DNA of 64,000 nucleotides from Strigamia acuminata (GCA_949358305.1 OX442321.1:2046001-2110000); one strand, 5' to 3'. Numbered from the stretch's first letter, positions 35,631 through 48,091 are shown. A program made the numbers and translations. Notes: generated by a model from the sequence alone, not told the origin.

Positions 35631-37284
35631 TCACTCCAGATTGATTTTTTTCAATGAATAAACCATGATGGACTCTCCGAGTTTAAATATGGCAGGGATG
35701 CTCAATCCCAAAAAGAGGCCCAAATTCCCACCTAAATCGCACACGAAAGATATAAAGCGGTAGCTGTAATACTCTTCAATTTCCTCGATCACATTATCAT
35801 CAAAGTAGATGAATAAAGCGGTGTGTAGGCTTCCCTCAATCATTTTGAAATGACTAGTGTACAAAATCTCATCGCATGGTTCAGGGCAAGTGCATTTCTT
35901 TTCATAATTAAAATCAACGGCCAAATCCTGTAGTTGGTTGTACGCGATAAGTGAATCGTTCTCATTGGCACACATCGGGATTTCCGAAACAGTGGACAAT
36001 GGCAGTCTGTTAATTTAGATCAACAATTACACACACGTGGATATTTCTCGCCATTTCATACCTGCAGTGACTGATATTTTTCAGAGCATTTTCAAAGCAG
36101 TTTTTCTCACATTCGTCTACAACTTGGTTTGTGTCGCATTTTTTCTCGGCTCGATTCAAAACCTTGAACTATAGAATCAATTTGACATAATTAGCACGTA
36201 CTTTGTATGCGTTCAAACTCACTCTTTTAGCAGATAACCCGTACTGAGTAGTGGTAGCTTGTGTAAGGAATTTACTTCCAACAAATGCTTTGTAAGTGAC
36301 AATACTATCATCATTGTGTAGCATATACTATTTTGATGTATTGTTTTAATATGGAATATGAATTCTGTTATATGATTGGTTGTTTGTACCGTGCTAATCC
36401 GTTGGTCGCAGAGTGGCAAGTCTTTATTGAACGTAAACATTATTGAAAAATCATCATTTTGAAAGCGAACAAGATTTTCTAAAGTATGATATCAAATACA
36501 AAATGAATATTGAGGACAAAATTAACTAAGCGATGTTTTACTGTTATAATACGTGTTACATGTGCCAAACACAGTCTTGGATGTATCAGTTTTGAAATAG
36601 ACTAAAGACGGATTTAGAAATAAGGTTCCTCTTATTAAGCTCGATCTCTGAAACAGGAATTTCATGTTTTATAAAATTATATATTTTTTCTTCACTTATT
36701 TGGCATTTAATCTTTTTCTTGCCGAAAATTCGAAAGCTGACATCAAAGTTTTATTAAGGGACATATGGTCCCACACGGTAGAAATGTTAAGGAAATCATT
36801 AACCAGAGAAGTAAAATGTACGTGGCAGAAATGTTTCTTTTTTTCCTTTTTTGCTTTTTGGTCTCTCAAAGGCTTCAAAGGGATGTAGTTGTTGAGTGAT
36901 GGACACAGAGTTACTGAAGGGAATTTGACGGATGAATTGCGTATTAAAGTCACTCTGGTCCCAATGGGTCGAGATAGAAAGAAGCTGAATCGATCGTAGA
37001 TTTGATAGGAACAAGTGAGAGCGCTGAAAGAAATGAGTAAAATCCAGAGGAAATTGTAAGCAAAGCCTCGCTGCAAGTTTAGGCCTGGGAAGGAAACCGC
37101 CGGATCATGTTTGCTCTTACATTTCTTAATAAAGGTGTTTTTTTTAGGATATTTAATGTTAATGCGTCCTGCAATAAGGTAGAATGTTATGAATTACCTT
37201 AGGTAAGTTGAATAAATGTGTAGAAATACTTTTATTCCAATTGGAATTGGTCTGATATGCTCCGAGATACTGTGGTGGTTTCAT
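35631..37284 (-). CDS. DEG/ENaC (pickpocket-like) channel, copy E
   Basis: Seven exons from ATG 37284 (MKPPQYLGAYQTNSNWNK). TM1 is GFAYNFLWILLISFSALTC; FPSVTLCPSLNNYIPL; exon 5 MLHNDDSIVTYKAFVGSKFL; exon 6 FKVLNRAEKKCDTNQVVDEC; the last exon (35999-35631) has CTCPEPCDEILYTSHFKMIE, NVIEEIEEYYSYRF and GGNLGLFLGLSIPAIFKLGE. About 430 aa, all splice sites kept. Nearly identical to copy D, including introns and upstream DNA; the differences are mainly in the N-terminal exon and in the loop residues before CTCPEPC. The AT block is at 37422-37434. Confidence 0.9.
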
Positions 37285-37866
37285 AGTCTTGAAGTCAAGG
37301 AAGAAAGAATGTGAAATCACACATCCAACGTGTTATGTCAGTATAAAAATTTATTGCTTGGAAATTCAATTTTAGATTGAAAAAAGAAATAGTAGATATT
37401 GATTCGACATGAAATTGCTTTTGAAATATTTAAGATTGTATACAGTAGTGTTCACTTATTTAAGGCAATCAAAGCTCACATCAGGACAGAATTTTTTATT
37501 ACTTTCAATTACAATTTTGATTGACATGCCATTGCTATTTTCTTTTTTGTTTGGTTCAAAACCTTGAGCAATGATAAAGGCTGTAATTGAATATCAGTAG
37601 CTGCAAAACAACTTTGTCAAAGTTTGTCGACATGTATTTCTTTTTCTTGTATTAATATTGAAAATAGAAAATGTTGATTTCTTGATATTACCATTCAAAA
37701 CCCTTGAAAAACGGATTGTATTTAATGACCCCCTATTTTCATTTATTTTTACACCTAAATTATTTATTTTGACAAGTACTCCGTAACTGTTAAAACATTT
37801 GGAATCATTTGTGGAAATAGTAGCAAACTACTTTGACTGTGACATGCTGAACTTAATGCCTAAATT

Positions 37867-38002
37867 CAAGGCTGGACTGGGTACAAATTTAGTACCGGGA
37901 AATCTGGATGGGTCGGGCCACAGGCACAGGCTACGATGGGCCAGGGACGGGCCACGGGCCACCAGGAAATTTCCGTTAGCCCACCGGGCCAGTCCAGCAC
38001 TG
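37867..38002. mobile_element. hAT-like MITE, 136 bp, perfect 8-bp TSD
   Basis: Left end CAAGGCTGGACTGGG, right end (inverted) CAGTGCTGGACTGGCCCG. CCTAAATT flanks both sides (37859-37866 and 38003-38010). Second copy of the family at 35016-35170; both sit in the short spacers of the channel cluster. Confidence 0.9.
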
Positions 38003-38153
38003 CCTAAATTTGTTTCAATGTCATATGTAAGGGACATGATATGATAGTTCAACAGACACTAAATTTATCTTTTAATTTTTATTTGTGAATTATTCTAAAC
38101 TACATAATGTAATGAATAAATTTTTAATGTTGCGTTGAATTGGGGCTGAAAAG

Positions 38154-39838
38154 TCACTGCAGATGGATTTTTTTCAAAGAATAAGCCATGATGGACTCTC
38201 CTAGTTGAAATAAGGCTGGGATGCTCAATCCCAAAAAAAGACCCAAATTCCCACCTAAGTCGCACACGAAAGATATGAAGCGGTAGCTGTAATACTCTTC
38301 TATTTCCTCGATCACATTATCATCAAAGTAGAAGGATAAAATGGTTTGTTCGCTTTGGTCGATCATTTTGAAATGATTAGTGTACAAAATCTCGTCGCAT
38401 ATTTCCAAGCAATTGCATTTTTCCAAATAATTAAAATCAACGGCCATCTGCTGTAGTTGTACGTACGCAGCGAGCGAATCGTTCTGATTTGCACACATCA
38501 GGACTTCTGAATCAGTAGTCATTGGCAATCTGTTGATTTAGATTAAAAGTTACATCGTGACTTGACACTTCGTCGTTTCATACCTGCACAGACTGATATT
38601 TTTCAGAGCCTTTTCAAAGCAGTTTTTCTCACACTCGTTTACAACCTGATTTGTTTCGCATGGTTTCTCGGGTCGATTTAATACTTTGAACTATCGAATG
38701 AAATTTGATATACCAGTAATTAACATGTAAGTTATTTTGTAATGGGAAATATGTTTTAAACTCACGCGTTTAGCAGATAACCCGTACTGAGCCTTGGTGG
38801 ACTGTTTATAGGGCTTGCTTTGAATAAATGCTTTATAAGTCACAATATCTCCATCGTTGTGCAACATAAACTATTTTGATTGTTTTAGAATGGGTTGAAT
38901 TTGATTAATTTGTTTAAATTGCAAATTATTTTTGTTTTTACCATGCTAACAGTTTTTTTTTCGTCGCAAAGTGGCAAGTTTTCATTGAATGCAAATATTA
39001 GTGAATAATCATCGCTTTGAAAGCGAACAAGATTTTCTGAAAGTAAATTCATGCAAGATGAATATTTAAAACATCTGACTGAGCAAACTGTTACCGTAAG
39101 AGTAAGTGTTACATGTGCCAAACACAGTCTTGGTTTCTCTTTTGACAGAGAATGAAGGTTGACTGGGCAATGAGATTCCTCTTATAAGCTTCATGAAGTT
39201 AGATCTCTGAAACAGGGATTTCATCTTATATTTACTTATGTTTTAAAATTATTTGTATAGTATTTTTTCTTTTTACCGAAAATACTGACATCGCAATCAA
39301 AGCTCCATTAAGGGACATGAGGTCCCACACTGTGGAAATATTAAGAGAATCATTAACCAGATTATTAAAAGGTACCTTGCAAAAATGATCCAATTTTTTC
39401 TCTTTTGCCTTTTGGCGTCTCATAGCCACCAAAGGAATATAGTTGTTGAATAAAGGACATAGAGTTATTGAAGGGAATTTGACTGATGAATTCCGTACTA
39501 ATGTCACTCTGGTCTCTATGGGTCGAGATAAATAGAAGCTGAATCGATCATAGATTTGATAGGAACAAGTGAGAGCGCTGAATAAAATGAGTAAAATCCA
39601 CAGGAAATTGTAAGCAAAGCCTCGGTTTGAGTTTAGGCCTGGAAATGAAATCGCCGTATCGTGTTTGCTTTTACGTTTCTTACTAAAGATGGTTTTTGTA
39701 GGATATTTTTTGTTAATGCGTCCTGCAATGAGATATAAGTTTAAGAATTACCGTAAGTAAGTTGAACAAATGAGTAGAAATACTTTTATTCCAGGTGGAA
39801 TAGGTGTTATTTGCTCCGAGATATTGTGGTGGTTTCAT
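38154..39838 (-). CDS. DEG/ENaC (pickpocket-like) channel, copy F
   Basis: Seven exons from ATG 39838 (MKPPQYLGANNTYSTWNK). Exon 2 has TM1 GFAYNFLWILLILFSALTC (a Leu for the usual Ser) and FPSITLCPLFNNYIPL. Exon 3 is longer than in the relatives (RSNFMKLIRGISLPSQPSF). Exon 4 reads NLVRFQSDDYSLIFAFNENL, exon 6 FKVLNRPEKPCETNQVVNEC. The last exon (38528-38154) has CNCLEICDEILYTNHFKMID and TM2 GGNLGLFLGLSIPALFQLGE. No stop or frameshift. The AT block is at 39972-39984. The 3' flank begins about 150 bases after the hAT-like MITE of the E-F spacer. Confidence 0.88.
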
Positions 39839-40138
39839 GGTTTTGCAGTAAGGATCAGAGAAAGTGTAATTACACTTCTAGCACCTGTGTAGGAATAAAA
39901 AAAATTGCTTGGAAATACAATTTTAAATTGAAAAGAAATAGTAGATATTGATTTAACATGAAATTGCTTTTTGAAATATTTAAGAGCATATTCATTCGTG
40001 TTGACTTATTTAAGGCAATCAATGCACACACGATGAAAGACGTGAAGTTTGAATTACTTTTGATTACAATTTTGATTGTCACGCAATACCATGGACAATA
40101 ATGAAATGTTGTAATTGAATTTACCTGAGCAATAAATA

Positions 40139-41693
40139 GGGGGTTTCATTATATGAATGATTTTGCAATTTTGTGATTTTGCATTAATCACAAAATCATT
40201 ATTTTTTGATGCCTCCAAAAATGAGTTTACATTGAATTAACCCAGTCAATTTTGCAATTGTGTGATCTGGACAATTTTGTGATTTTTGAGTATTGTCATG
40301 TGATATCTGTTCTACCAATCACATTCACATTCACTAAAGCACAAAAGAGTAAAAACACAAAATCCCAAAAACATCTAAAAGGTAGTTTTTGTGATTTTGA
40401 TAAGAAGTGGTTTTGAGGCTTGTGAAACTCAAAACAAAATGGAGGCATCCAAGCTCTATCTAAGTGGCCAACTTGTATCCTTGTATATCATCAAAATGCT
40501 GATGCATCCATGACTGTATAACAGCTAGGAAACTCAATACTTCGATTCGGGTAAAAAAAAGTACCGATTCAGGGCGATTCAGGGCGATTTTAGCGGGTGC
40601 CCGAATGGAAATTCAGGCGGAAATGTTCGTCGCGTATCGTTTTTTATTGTTTTCTATGTCAAGATGAGCTCGGAAAATTATGGAACCAAGCTCATTTTGA
40701 AGAGGAGACAATTCTGCACGAGCCTGTATTTTTTATTTTTTGATTCGGGCGAGGAAAAGTGCCGATTCGGGCCATCTTAGCGGGGGACCGAATGGGAAAA
40801 TTTGGAAATTTGGTGCAGAATTTGGATTCGAGATTCGACCATGACAAAACCAAAAATTCGTAAAATTAACCGAATGAAATGTTTAAAACAGGTTTCCAGA
40901 GAAGAAAATCCCGCTGAAAACGATGGTACAGATAACTTTTTGATCGGATTAACCGTTGATTTTAAATTTTGGAAAAAAACGATCTTTTTTGGGTTGATTT
41001 ATAAGAAAAAGTTGGAAAAAATGGTTGAATAATAAAGGAGGACAAAATAGCAGGTTGCAGTGGTTTGGGTCAAAATTGAATTGGCTGGATTGGCGTTGGG
41101 TTTAGGTTAACTTTTGGGTTTGATTGTGTTTGGGTATTGGCCAGATTGGCATTGGTTTTGGTTTGGTGTGGTTTGGGTTTGGGTTGCATTATTATGGGTT
41201 TGGTTTAGTTTTGCAAAAATTTATTTTATGATTTGGTTGTATACATTTGTCTGATCTATGGCTTTGGCTTTGTGGGTGAACAGCTAGTATTTATTAAAAT
41301 GCACCTTATTAAAAAATATTTTGTTCCATCACACAAATAAGAACTAGTTTTTTTGCATCACATTTTAAAATTGGTTGGATATAACTATAACCTGATATGG
41401 TGGATAGGAAGTCACGTGACTATTTAAATAATTGCAAAATTGCAAAATTATGAGATTGTTTTTGAAACTAATTATTAATCACAATTTGTGATGGCCACTT
41501 GGATTGAGTTTGGCTGCTGCCATTTTTGCCAAAATAGCAAAACTACCTTTGATTTTGTGATTGTGTATTTTTTCTGTTTTGTGTTTTTGCAATTATGCAC
41601 ATGATTGGTGGAACTGATATCATGTGACAAATCCAAAAGTGCAAAATTGCTAAAGTTGCAAAATTACAAAATTGCTTAATTAATGAAACCCCC
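40139..41693. mobile_element. Non-autonomous transposon, 1.56 kb, TA-flanked
   Basis: Left end GGGGGTTTCATTATATGAAT and right end (inverted) GGGGGTTTCATTAATTAAGC, followed on both arms by a run of CAATTTTGTGATTTTGCA-like words. Flanked by TA (40137-40138 and 41694-41695). The middle contains a dispersed repeat (40545-40990) that is related to 30640-31310. No transposase coding. Confidence 0.8.
40545..40990. repeat. Dispersed repeat nested in the 1.56 kb element
   Basis: Two internal copies of a GATTCGGG..GTACCGATTCAGGGC-type segment (about 40545 and 40742), then GATAACTTTTTGATC, as in 30640-31310. A short open frame at 40802-41032 lies in it but has no recognisable domain. Confidence 0.55.
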
Positions 41694-41699
41694 TAATAT

Positions 41700-42765
41700 T
41701 GGGTGGAGTGACTCCCATGTATGACAAGAGGGTCCTTGTCCTGAACGGCCGATGACACGTGGCCAACAGATGAGCTAAACAAAAGCAGTAGTTATATCTG
41801 CTAAATTACCACTAGTTGCCACTAGGGTGCCTGCTTTAAGATGATTGCTAGACTCGCTGCAAGATAATATTTATTTCTTAAAAACATCACATTTAAAGCA
41901 TATTTTAATTATTATTCAGGTGTAATACATAAATAGATAAACAAATGCCTTGAATGAATACGTATGAATACATAAATAAAATACGTTTCTGCAATAATTT
42001 TCTACTATTCATTATTAAGACAGGCCTCTAAGGTATATACGATGATGATACACAGCCCTAACTTCCGCCGTAACTACGATGTTGATATGTTTTAATTTAA
42101 ATCGTGAGAAAAATAGGAGAAGTAAGGATTTTTAATATTGAACTTAAATTTGAGCGATACATTTTTAGATCTTAGTGTTAGCAAAAGTAAATTCATTGCT
42201 TGGCGCTTTCGTCCATTGTAGAGTTCAACCATTCCGAACATGATTAGTATTTTTTACGATTTTATTTGAGAATTATATTGATTGAAAATAGAATTTTCAG
42301 TTGAATAAATAACAGTGTTAATTGGAATTGCTTATTGAAATATTTAGGAGCACATTATTCTAAATATTAATTTTTTTGAACTTTTTTTAAGGTCTCCATC
42401 CGTCTCAATGATGATGAAACCGAACATAGTCCACCTTCAAACCACTATTGCGCAGCCATTTTACAAGTTAGGTCAAATGGATAAAAAAAACATGATGAAC
42501 GATGCATAGTTCGCAACTTCACAAGGAACGTAGGATTTTTGTTGAACAGAGTTCAGTGTTCACACCAATCTTGGATCTAATTCCGCAGCTTCGGATGAGA
42601 TCTAAAAGCTTGGTGTGAACATGGGATAACAATCTGATCCAATTCAATGCAGTCACAGACTATAGTTTTTTAAAGCTTTATTTGGGTATTAGTTTATGTT
42701 GAATACTACAAGCAGTGATGTATTCTACACAGATTAATTTTTTTTAATGTTATTTGAATATGGGG
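41700..42765. other. Spacer with an orphan channel-promoter block
   Basis: Mostly AT-rich and non-coding. At 42325-42355 it carries GGAATTGCTTATTGAAATATTTAGGAGC, the upstream block of the channel genes, but no channel exon follows in the expected (leftward) direction. A small inverted pair, CAGTGTTCACACCAA (42559) and TTGGTGTGAACATGG (42611), may be a tiny hAT-like MITE of about 75 bp. Confidence 0.55.
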
Positions 42766-44730
42766 CTAAAAATTCATTTTGCAATGAATGTTTTTAAAAG
42801 CGTAAACAATAATAAACCGTCCAAGTTTGAAAATGCCAGGAATGCTCAATCCTAAATAGAGACCCAAATTTCCACCGACATCACAGATGAATGATGTGAA
42901 ATGATAGCTGTAGTACTCTTCAATTTCTTCAATCAGATTATTTTCAAAGTAGATGGATAACATTGATTGATTGGATTGATCGATTTGTTTCAAGTGATCA
43001 GTGTACAAAATTTCGTCACATACTTTAGGACAATGGCATTTTTCCATGTAATTAAACGAAAGGGCGAAGTCCAGTGTTTGTACGCTCGATATAAACGCTT
43101 CATAATACTCTGAACACATCGGCAATTCCGAGGCAAAAGACATTGGTAATCTGTTGATTTTTTAAGTGAATTTTAAGTGACAGTAAAAATATTTCTCTAC
43201 TTTTTACCTGCAGTCAACTAAATTTTGCAAAGCATCTTCAAAGCAGTTTCTTTCACACTCACTTACAGCTTTAATGGTCTCGCACGGGCTTTTTGTTTGA
43301 TTTAAAACCTTGAACTGAAATAAATGGATGTTAATAGTAAATTTGAAATCGTATACACGGTGTTTCAGAATTCATGTTACACAGAAATAGGGTGTATGGA
43401 GAGGGACCAGGAGATCATGTTTCCACTAATCAAAAATTCCAAAAAAAATTATTCTGTTGCTACCAGCTGTGCATTGATGCACAGGGTGGACATGTAGAGC
43501 ATCTCTTGTAATAAACGTTGGCTGTTGGCTACCGATTGTCTGTTTTTATTTGAGAATTGCGATTTAACCTGGCAAACGTGGGCAGTATGCGTGACGCCCG
43601 ATATTTGAAATCTTCCATTGTTTTTGGGACTGTGATTAAGTAGGAATTTTTTTTATACCTTCTATTTCTGTGTAAGATGAATTCTGAAACACCCTGTATA
43701 CTTAAAAAATCACAAAACCAACTCTCTTTGCAGACAAGCTGTACACTAGGCTGGTGCGAGGCTTTATATTACTGGATCCAGTTGACAACTTGTAAGCCAT
43801 AACATCGTCATCATTGTGCAGCACAAACTTATTTTAAAACATAAAATTAATTTTATTTCAGTATTTATTTGTATTTTTTTTACTGTGGCAATGTCTTTTT
43901 TTTCGCAAAGTGGCAATTCTTTATGAAACGCAAACACAAGCATGTAATCATCTTTTTGAAAGGGAACAGGATCTTCTAAAAACAAATTGCAAGAATCAAA
44001 TATCGATAACGGAAAAAATTAGAAAATTATGTTTTGGAACTTACTGACGGAATACGTGTGACATGTACCCAACACAGCCTTGGTGTCAGTTTTGACTTGT
44101 AAGCCATTTGCGTCTGTTTGATTTTTGGATGTCTAAAAAAAATTTCTTTCGAATTTTAAGCTAAATATAATGCCGTTCTTTTCTTACCGAAAGTGCATTT
44201 GCTTTTTGCAACATTCCAGTAAAAGACATATGTTCCCATAAGGTCGTAACGTTAAAAGTATCACTGAGAACACTAAAAGTGGGTACTTTGCAAAACTTTC
44301 CTTTTTCTTTTGCTTTTTCTTTTCTAATGTCAACCAAAGGCACATAGTTGTTGACGAAAGGACATAACGTCATTGATGGGAACTTGATGGTTGAATTGCG
44401 AATTAAACGGACTTTGGTATCAATCGGACGAGATAGAAAGAAACGGAATCGATCGTAAATTTGGTACGAACAAGTGAGAGTGCTGAAAGAAATGAGTATA
44501 ATCCACAGAAAATTGTAAACGAAGCCTCTGCCCAGCTTTAGGCCTGGGATTGCATTGTTGAAAGCATTCTCTTGCTCACGTTGGTTCTTGATATTTTGTT
44601 TTTTAGTGTTCTCTGTTGGAAAAACAGAGAAGTTAATATCATTATTGCGTTTTCTTATTACAAGTATACTTTTAGCCCAGCATGTATTGGTGTGAAGTGT
44701 ATGGCGAACGTACGGTGGTCGTTGTGGCAT
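42766..44730 (-). CDS. DEG/ENaC (pickpocket-like) channel, copy G
   Basis: Seven exons from ATG 44730 (MPQRPPYVRHTLHTNTCWAK), spliced in phase 1 to an exon 2 that has a longer cytoplasmic linker (NTKKQNIKNQREQE) before TM1 GFVYNFLWIILISFSTLTC and FPSMTLCP. The last exon (43143-42766) has CHCPKVCDEILYTDHLKQID, NLIEEIEEYYSYHF, GGNLGLYLGLSIPGIFKLGR (a Tyr for Phe in the pore motif) and a basic C-terminus. The conserved CANEND of the other copies reads CSEYYE here. Intron 5 carries a MITE (43356-43696). The upstream block is only partly conserved (44903-44918). Apparently intact and more diverged than C-F. Confidence 0.88.
43356..43696. mobile_element. MITE in intron 5 of channel copy G, 341 bp
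   Basis: TIRs of about 38 bases: left CACGGTGTTTCAGAATTCAT, right (inverted) CAGGGTGTTTCAGAATTCAT, both continuing ACACAGAAATAG. TATA is on each side, compatible with a TA target. No coding. Confidence 0.9.
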
Positions 44731-45501
44731 CTTAGTGATGTCTAGATTGAAAGTGAAGATAATTACGCAGGAAACTTTGGTAAAAAGATAGAAGTTTATT
44801 GATTGGAAATCCAATTTTCAATTGAAAGAAATATAATTAGTTCATTTTATTTTTAATCAATTTTTCTTTCATAAAAATAACATCAATTGAAATGAAATTG
44901 TCTGATTAAACATTTAGGAGCACATTCATTCTCGAGAGCAATTATTTTTTTGTATTGTGGATCAAAAATTCAATAATTAATTTTTTAGATCAGAACTAAG
45001 AAATTGGGAATGGATTTCTTTTCAACAAGTGACTTGAAAGAATTGATTTCAGGCTTTCAAATTTTTTTTTTTAAATTAATTTTTCATGATTATACTGATT
45101 AGATAAACAACAGTTATTGGTAGAATTTGCCAGAATTAGTGACTGCAAAAATCAATTTAAACTTGTAGTTAGTTGCAGCATTTGGTGAAAATACATTGAA
45201 ATTAAGCAACTAACTACATGCACACCAGCAAGTGAGAAATGCTGAACTTTGATGTATATATGTGAGGAAACTAAAGAGTTGAAAAGACACTAGATTAATC
45301 TTTTAATTCGTATTTGTGGATTATTTTAGATTATATATTATTTATACAAATACTGAGAGATGTACAGTTTTTAGATGACAAGTGAATAAATAATTTTTTA
45401 TAGTCGCGTTGAGTTGGTGCTAGAAATGAGGTAGGGATGTTCAATTACAAAGAGAGACAAAAAATAAGTTTTTCGTGGCTGATGAATATTATTTGAACAA
45501 T

Positions 45502-48091
45502 TTATTGCGCACGATTGAATTTTTTCAAAAAGTAAACGACGACGGATTCTCCAATTTTGAACATGGCAGGAATGCTCAACCCAAGAAAGAGACCCAAATT
45601 TCCACCGACATCGCACACAAAAGATATGAAGCGGTAACTGTAATACTCTTCAATTTCCTCGATGACATTATCATCAAAGTAGAAGGCTAAAACGGCCGCT
45701 TTGTATTGCTGAATCATTTTGAAATGGTCGGTGTACAAAATTTCGTCGCACACTTTTGGGCAATTGCATCTTTTCAAATAATTGAAATTGACGGCTAAAT
45801 TCATTAGTTGGTAGTAGGCGACGAGCGAATCGTTTTCACCGGCACACAACGGCATCTCCGGAACGGAAGTCAAGGGCAATCTGTTTTGTTCAGACCAAAA
45901 TTTATTCGTGGAAACGCAAACGTTTCGTTATTTCTTGTTTACCTGCACGCACTCATATTTTTCAGAACATTTTCAAAGCAGTTTTTCTCGCACTCGTTTA
46001 CAACTCGATTTGTGTCACACGGTTTTCCCTCTCGATTTAAAATCTTGAACTACAAGTATGTGTAAATGAAATGTGATGTAAAGGTGTAAACACAAGGGAG
46101 CGGGTAAAATTTAAAAGATTTCTTTTACTTGAAAAAGCAGCTAAAAACTCGCCCGCTTGAGCAAACACAAGCTTGCGTTTTTATTTAAAGATTTGTTTTG
46201 AAGCGAGCTTGTACTCGCCCGCTCCGATCAAACTGAGTTTGATTTACCAGCTTCAAGCTTGCTGGTGTTTTGGTCATGTGACTTTGACAGCCAATCAGAA
46301 TCGTGAGGAAATTTTTGAAGGAGATTTTGGCGGGAATTTCTGGCTATAGCTACGTAGCTAGCTTGAGTTTGCCAGTTCAGTTGGTAAGCCAAAAGCGGGT
46401 CAAGTGAGCTTGTAAATGACTCCCTCTTTAAACTTGTGGTTTCGGTACCGGGAAACCGGGGTACCGATTTCCCGGGAATCCCGGTGAGAAATCACGGTAC
46501 CGGGAACCGGGAAATTGGAAAAAAACCGGTTCAGTCAAAAATTCGTTGCTGAAACATCATTTTCGTCGGTCAAACGTTATATTTTGTAACTTTTCACTGA
46601 TGAAAATGGCTATTTTTAACGAAAAATGGCTAAAAAATGGCTAAAAAATGGCCATTTTTAACGTAAAATGCCTATTTTTGACGAAAAACGGCCATTCTTG
46701 ATCAAAAACAGCTATTCTTGATGGAAAACGGCCATTCTTGACTAAAAACGGCCACTTTTGATGGAAAACGGCCATTTTTACTTGAAAAATGGCTCAAAAT
46801 TGCTAAAAATGGCTATTTTTGACAAAAAAACGGTCATATTTTGTCATTTTTCGTAGCCTCTCGCCTGACCTTTTTTGGTCCCGGGAGTACCGATTTCCCG
46901 GGAGTACCGGCCATTTTGGTACCGGGAACCGGAAATTTTAAAAAGGTGGGAAAACAGAAACCCTACCTAGCAAGCTTTGGAATTTTACCCACTCCCTTGT
47001 GTTTCTACCTCAAGCTTAGTTTGATGATTTGTAAGGAAAAATAAGTGCGAAACTCACTCTTTTGGCAGATAAGCCGTAGACAGCTTTGGTCAAATGATGG
47101 TGCCATTTGGCTTCAGCGAAGGATTTATAAGTCACGATATCATCGTCGTTGTGAAGCATAAACTATCGCGGAATGGATTTCGTTTTGGTTTTTAATACCG
47201 TATAAATTGTGTTTTATTTAATTGTACCGTGTTAGTGTGAATTGCGTCACAAAGTGTCAGGTTTTCGTAGAACCCAAACATCAACATGAAATCATCCTTT
47301 ATAAATTCAAGAAGATTTTCTAAAAAAAATATTTTTTTTTTTAAATTTTGCGAATTATAAATTCATGTTCACAGCTTACCGTACGAATACGTGTAACACG
47401 TGCCAAACACAGTCTTCGTGTCGGTTTTGACAGAGAATAAAGGCGAATCCCGCCCAAAGTTCCCACTTAAAAGTTTTGATCTCTGAAACATAAACTTTGA
47501 TCTTTTATCAAATGTTTTTTGTGAAACTCGAATTTTCTTACCGAGAATTCCCACGCGGCGAAACTTCCATTCAGGCCCATGAGATCCCAGATAGCGGTAA
47601 TATTGAGCGCGTCATTGAGCAAATTAAAAACGTGTGTGAGACACAGAAATGTCCCCGTTTTCAATTGTTTTTCGTATCTCAATCCGTTCAACGGAATGTA
47701 ATTGTTCGGTACGGGACATAGTGTTATAGATGGGAACTTGACGGCTGAATTGCGAATTAAAGTGACTCGGGTTTCGACCGGTCGAGACAGAAAGAAGCTG
47801 AGACGTTCGTAAGTTTGGTAGCAACAAGTGAGGGCGCTGAAAGAGATGAGTAAAATCCAGAGGAAATTGTAAGCGAAGCCTCGCTTTGAGTTTAGGCCTG
47901 GGAAAGCGAGTTTTGGGTCTTGTTTTTTCTTGTGTTTGTTGATGAAGATTATTTTCGATGCGTATTTTTTGTTTACATACCCTGTAATGAAATTATGCGG
48001 TTATAAATTAAGATTTGCTGTGGTTAGATGGAATACATTGTTTCCAGGTGGAATTGGTGTGGCGTGCGTTGAGAAATTGTGGTGGTCTCAT
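45502..48091 (-). CDS. DEG/ENaC (pickpocket-like) channel, copy H
   Basis: Seven exons from ATG 48091 (MRPPQFLNARHTNSTWKQ). Exon 2 has TM1 with an extra Cys (ALTCCYQTYERLSFFLSRPV), FPSITLCPVPNNYIPL and a shortened linker. Exon 3 RSKLLSGNFGRDSPLFS, exon 4 NLLEFIKDDFMLMFGFYENL. The last exon (45879-45502) has CNCPKVCDEILYTDHFKMIQ, NVIEEIEEYYSYRF and GGNLGLFLGLSIPAMFKIGE. No stop seen. Intron 5 is about 1.0 kb because of a nested pair of elements (46083-47009). N-terminal exon and intron 1 are most like copy B, so B and H may be sister genes at the two ends of the B-H cluster. AT block at 48243-48255. Confidence 0.88.
46083..47009. mobile_element. Nested non-autonomous element in intron 5 of copy H, 0.93 kb
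   Basis: Outer TIR: AAACACAAGGGAG(C/T)GGGTAAAATT at both ends in inverted orientation. Inside, about 46439-46966, a second element with GGTTTCGGTACCGGG-like ends and many CCCGGG/GGTACC words encloses an array of GGCCATTTTTGAC/AAAAATGGCT units (46540-46850). No target duplication was clear for either. Non-coding. Confidence 0.7.

Noticed and set aside
40802-41032. 76-aa frame as a gene
   Set aside because: Lies in a dispersed repeat inside a non-autonomous transposon; the related copy at 30640-31310 does not keep it open.
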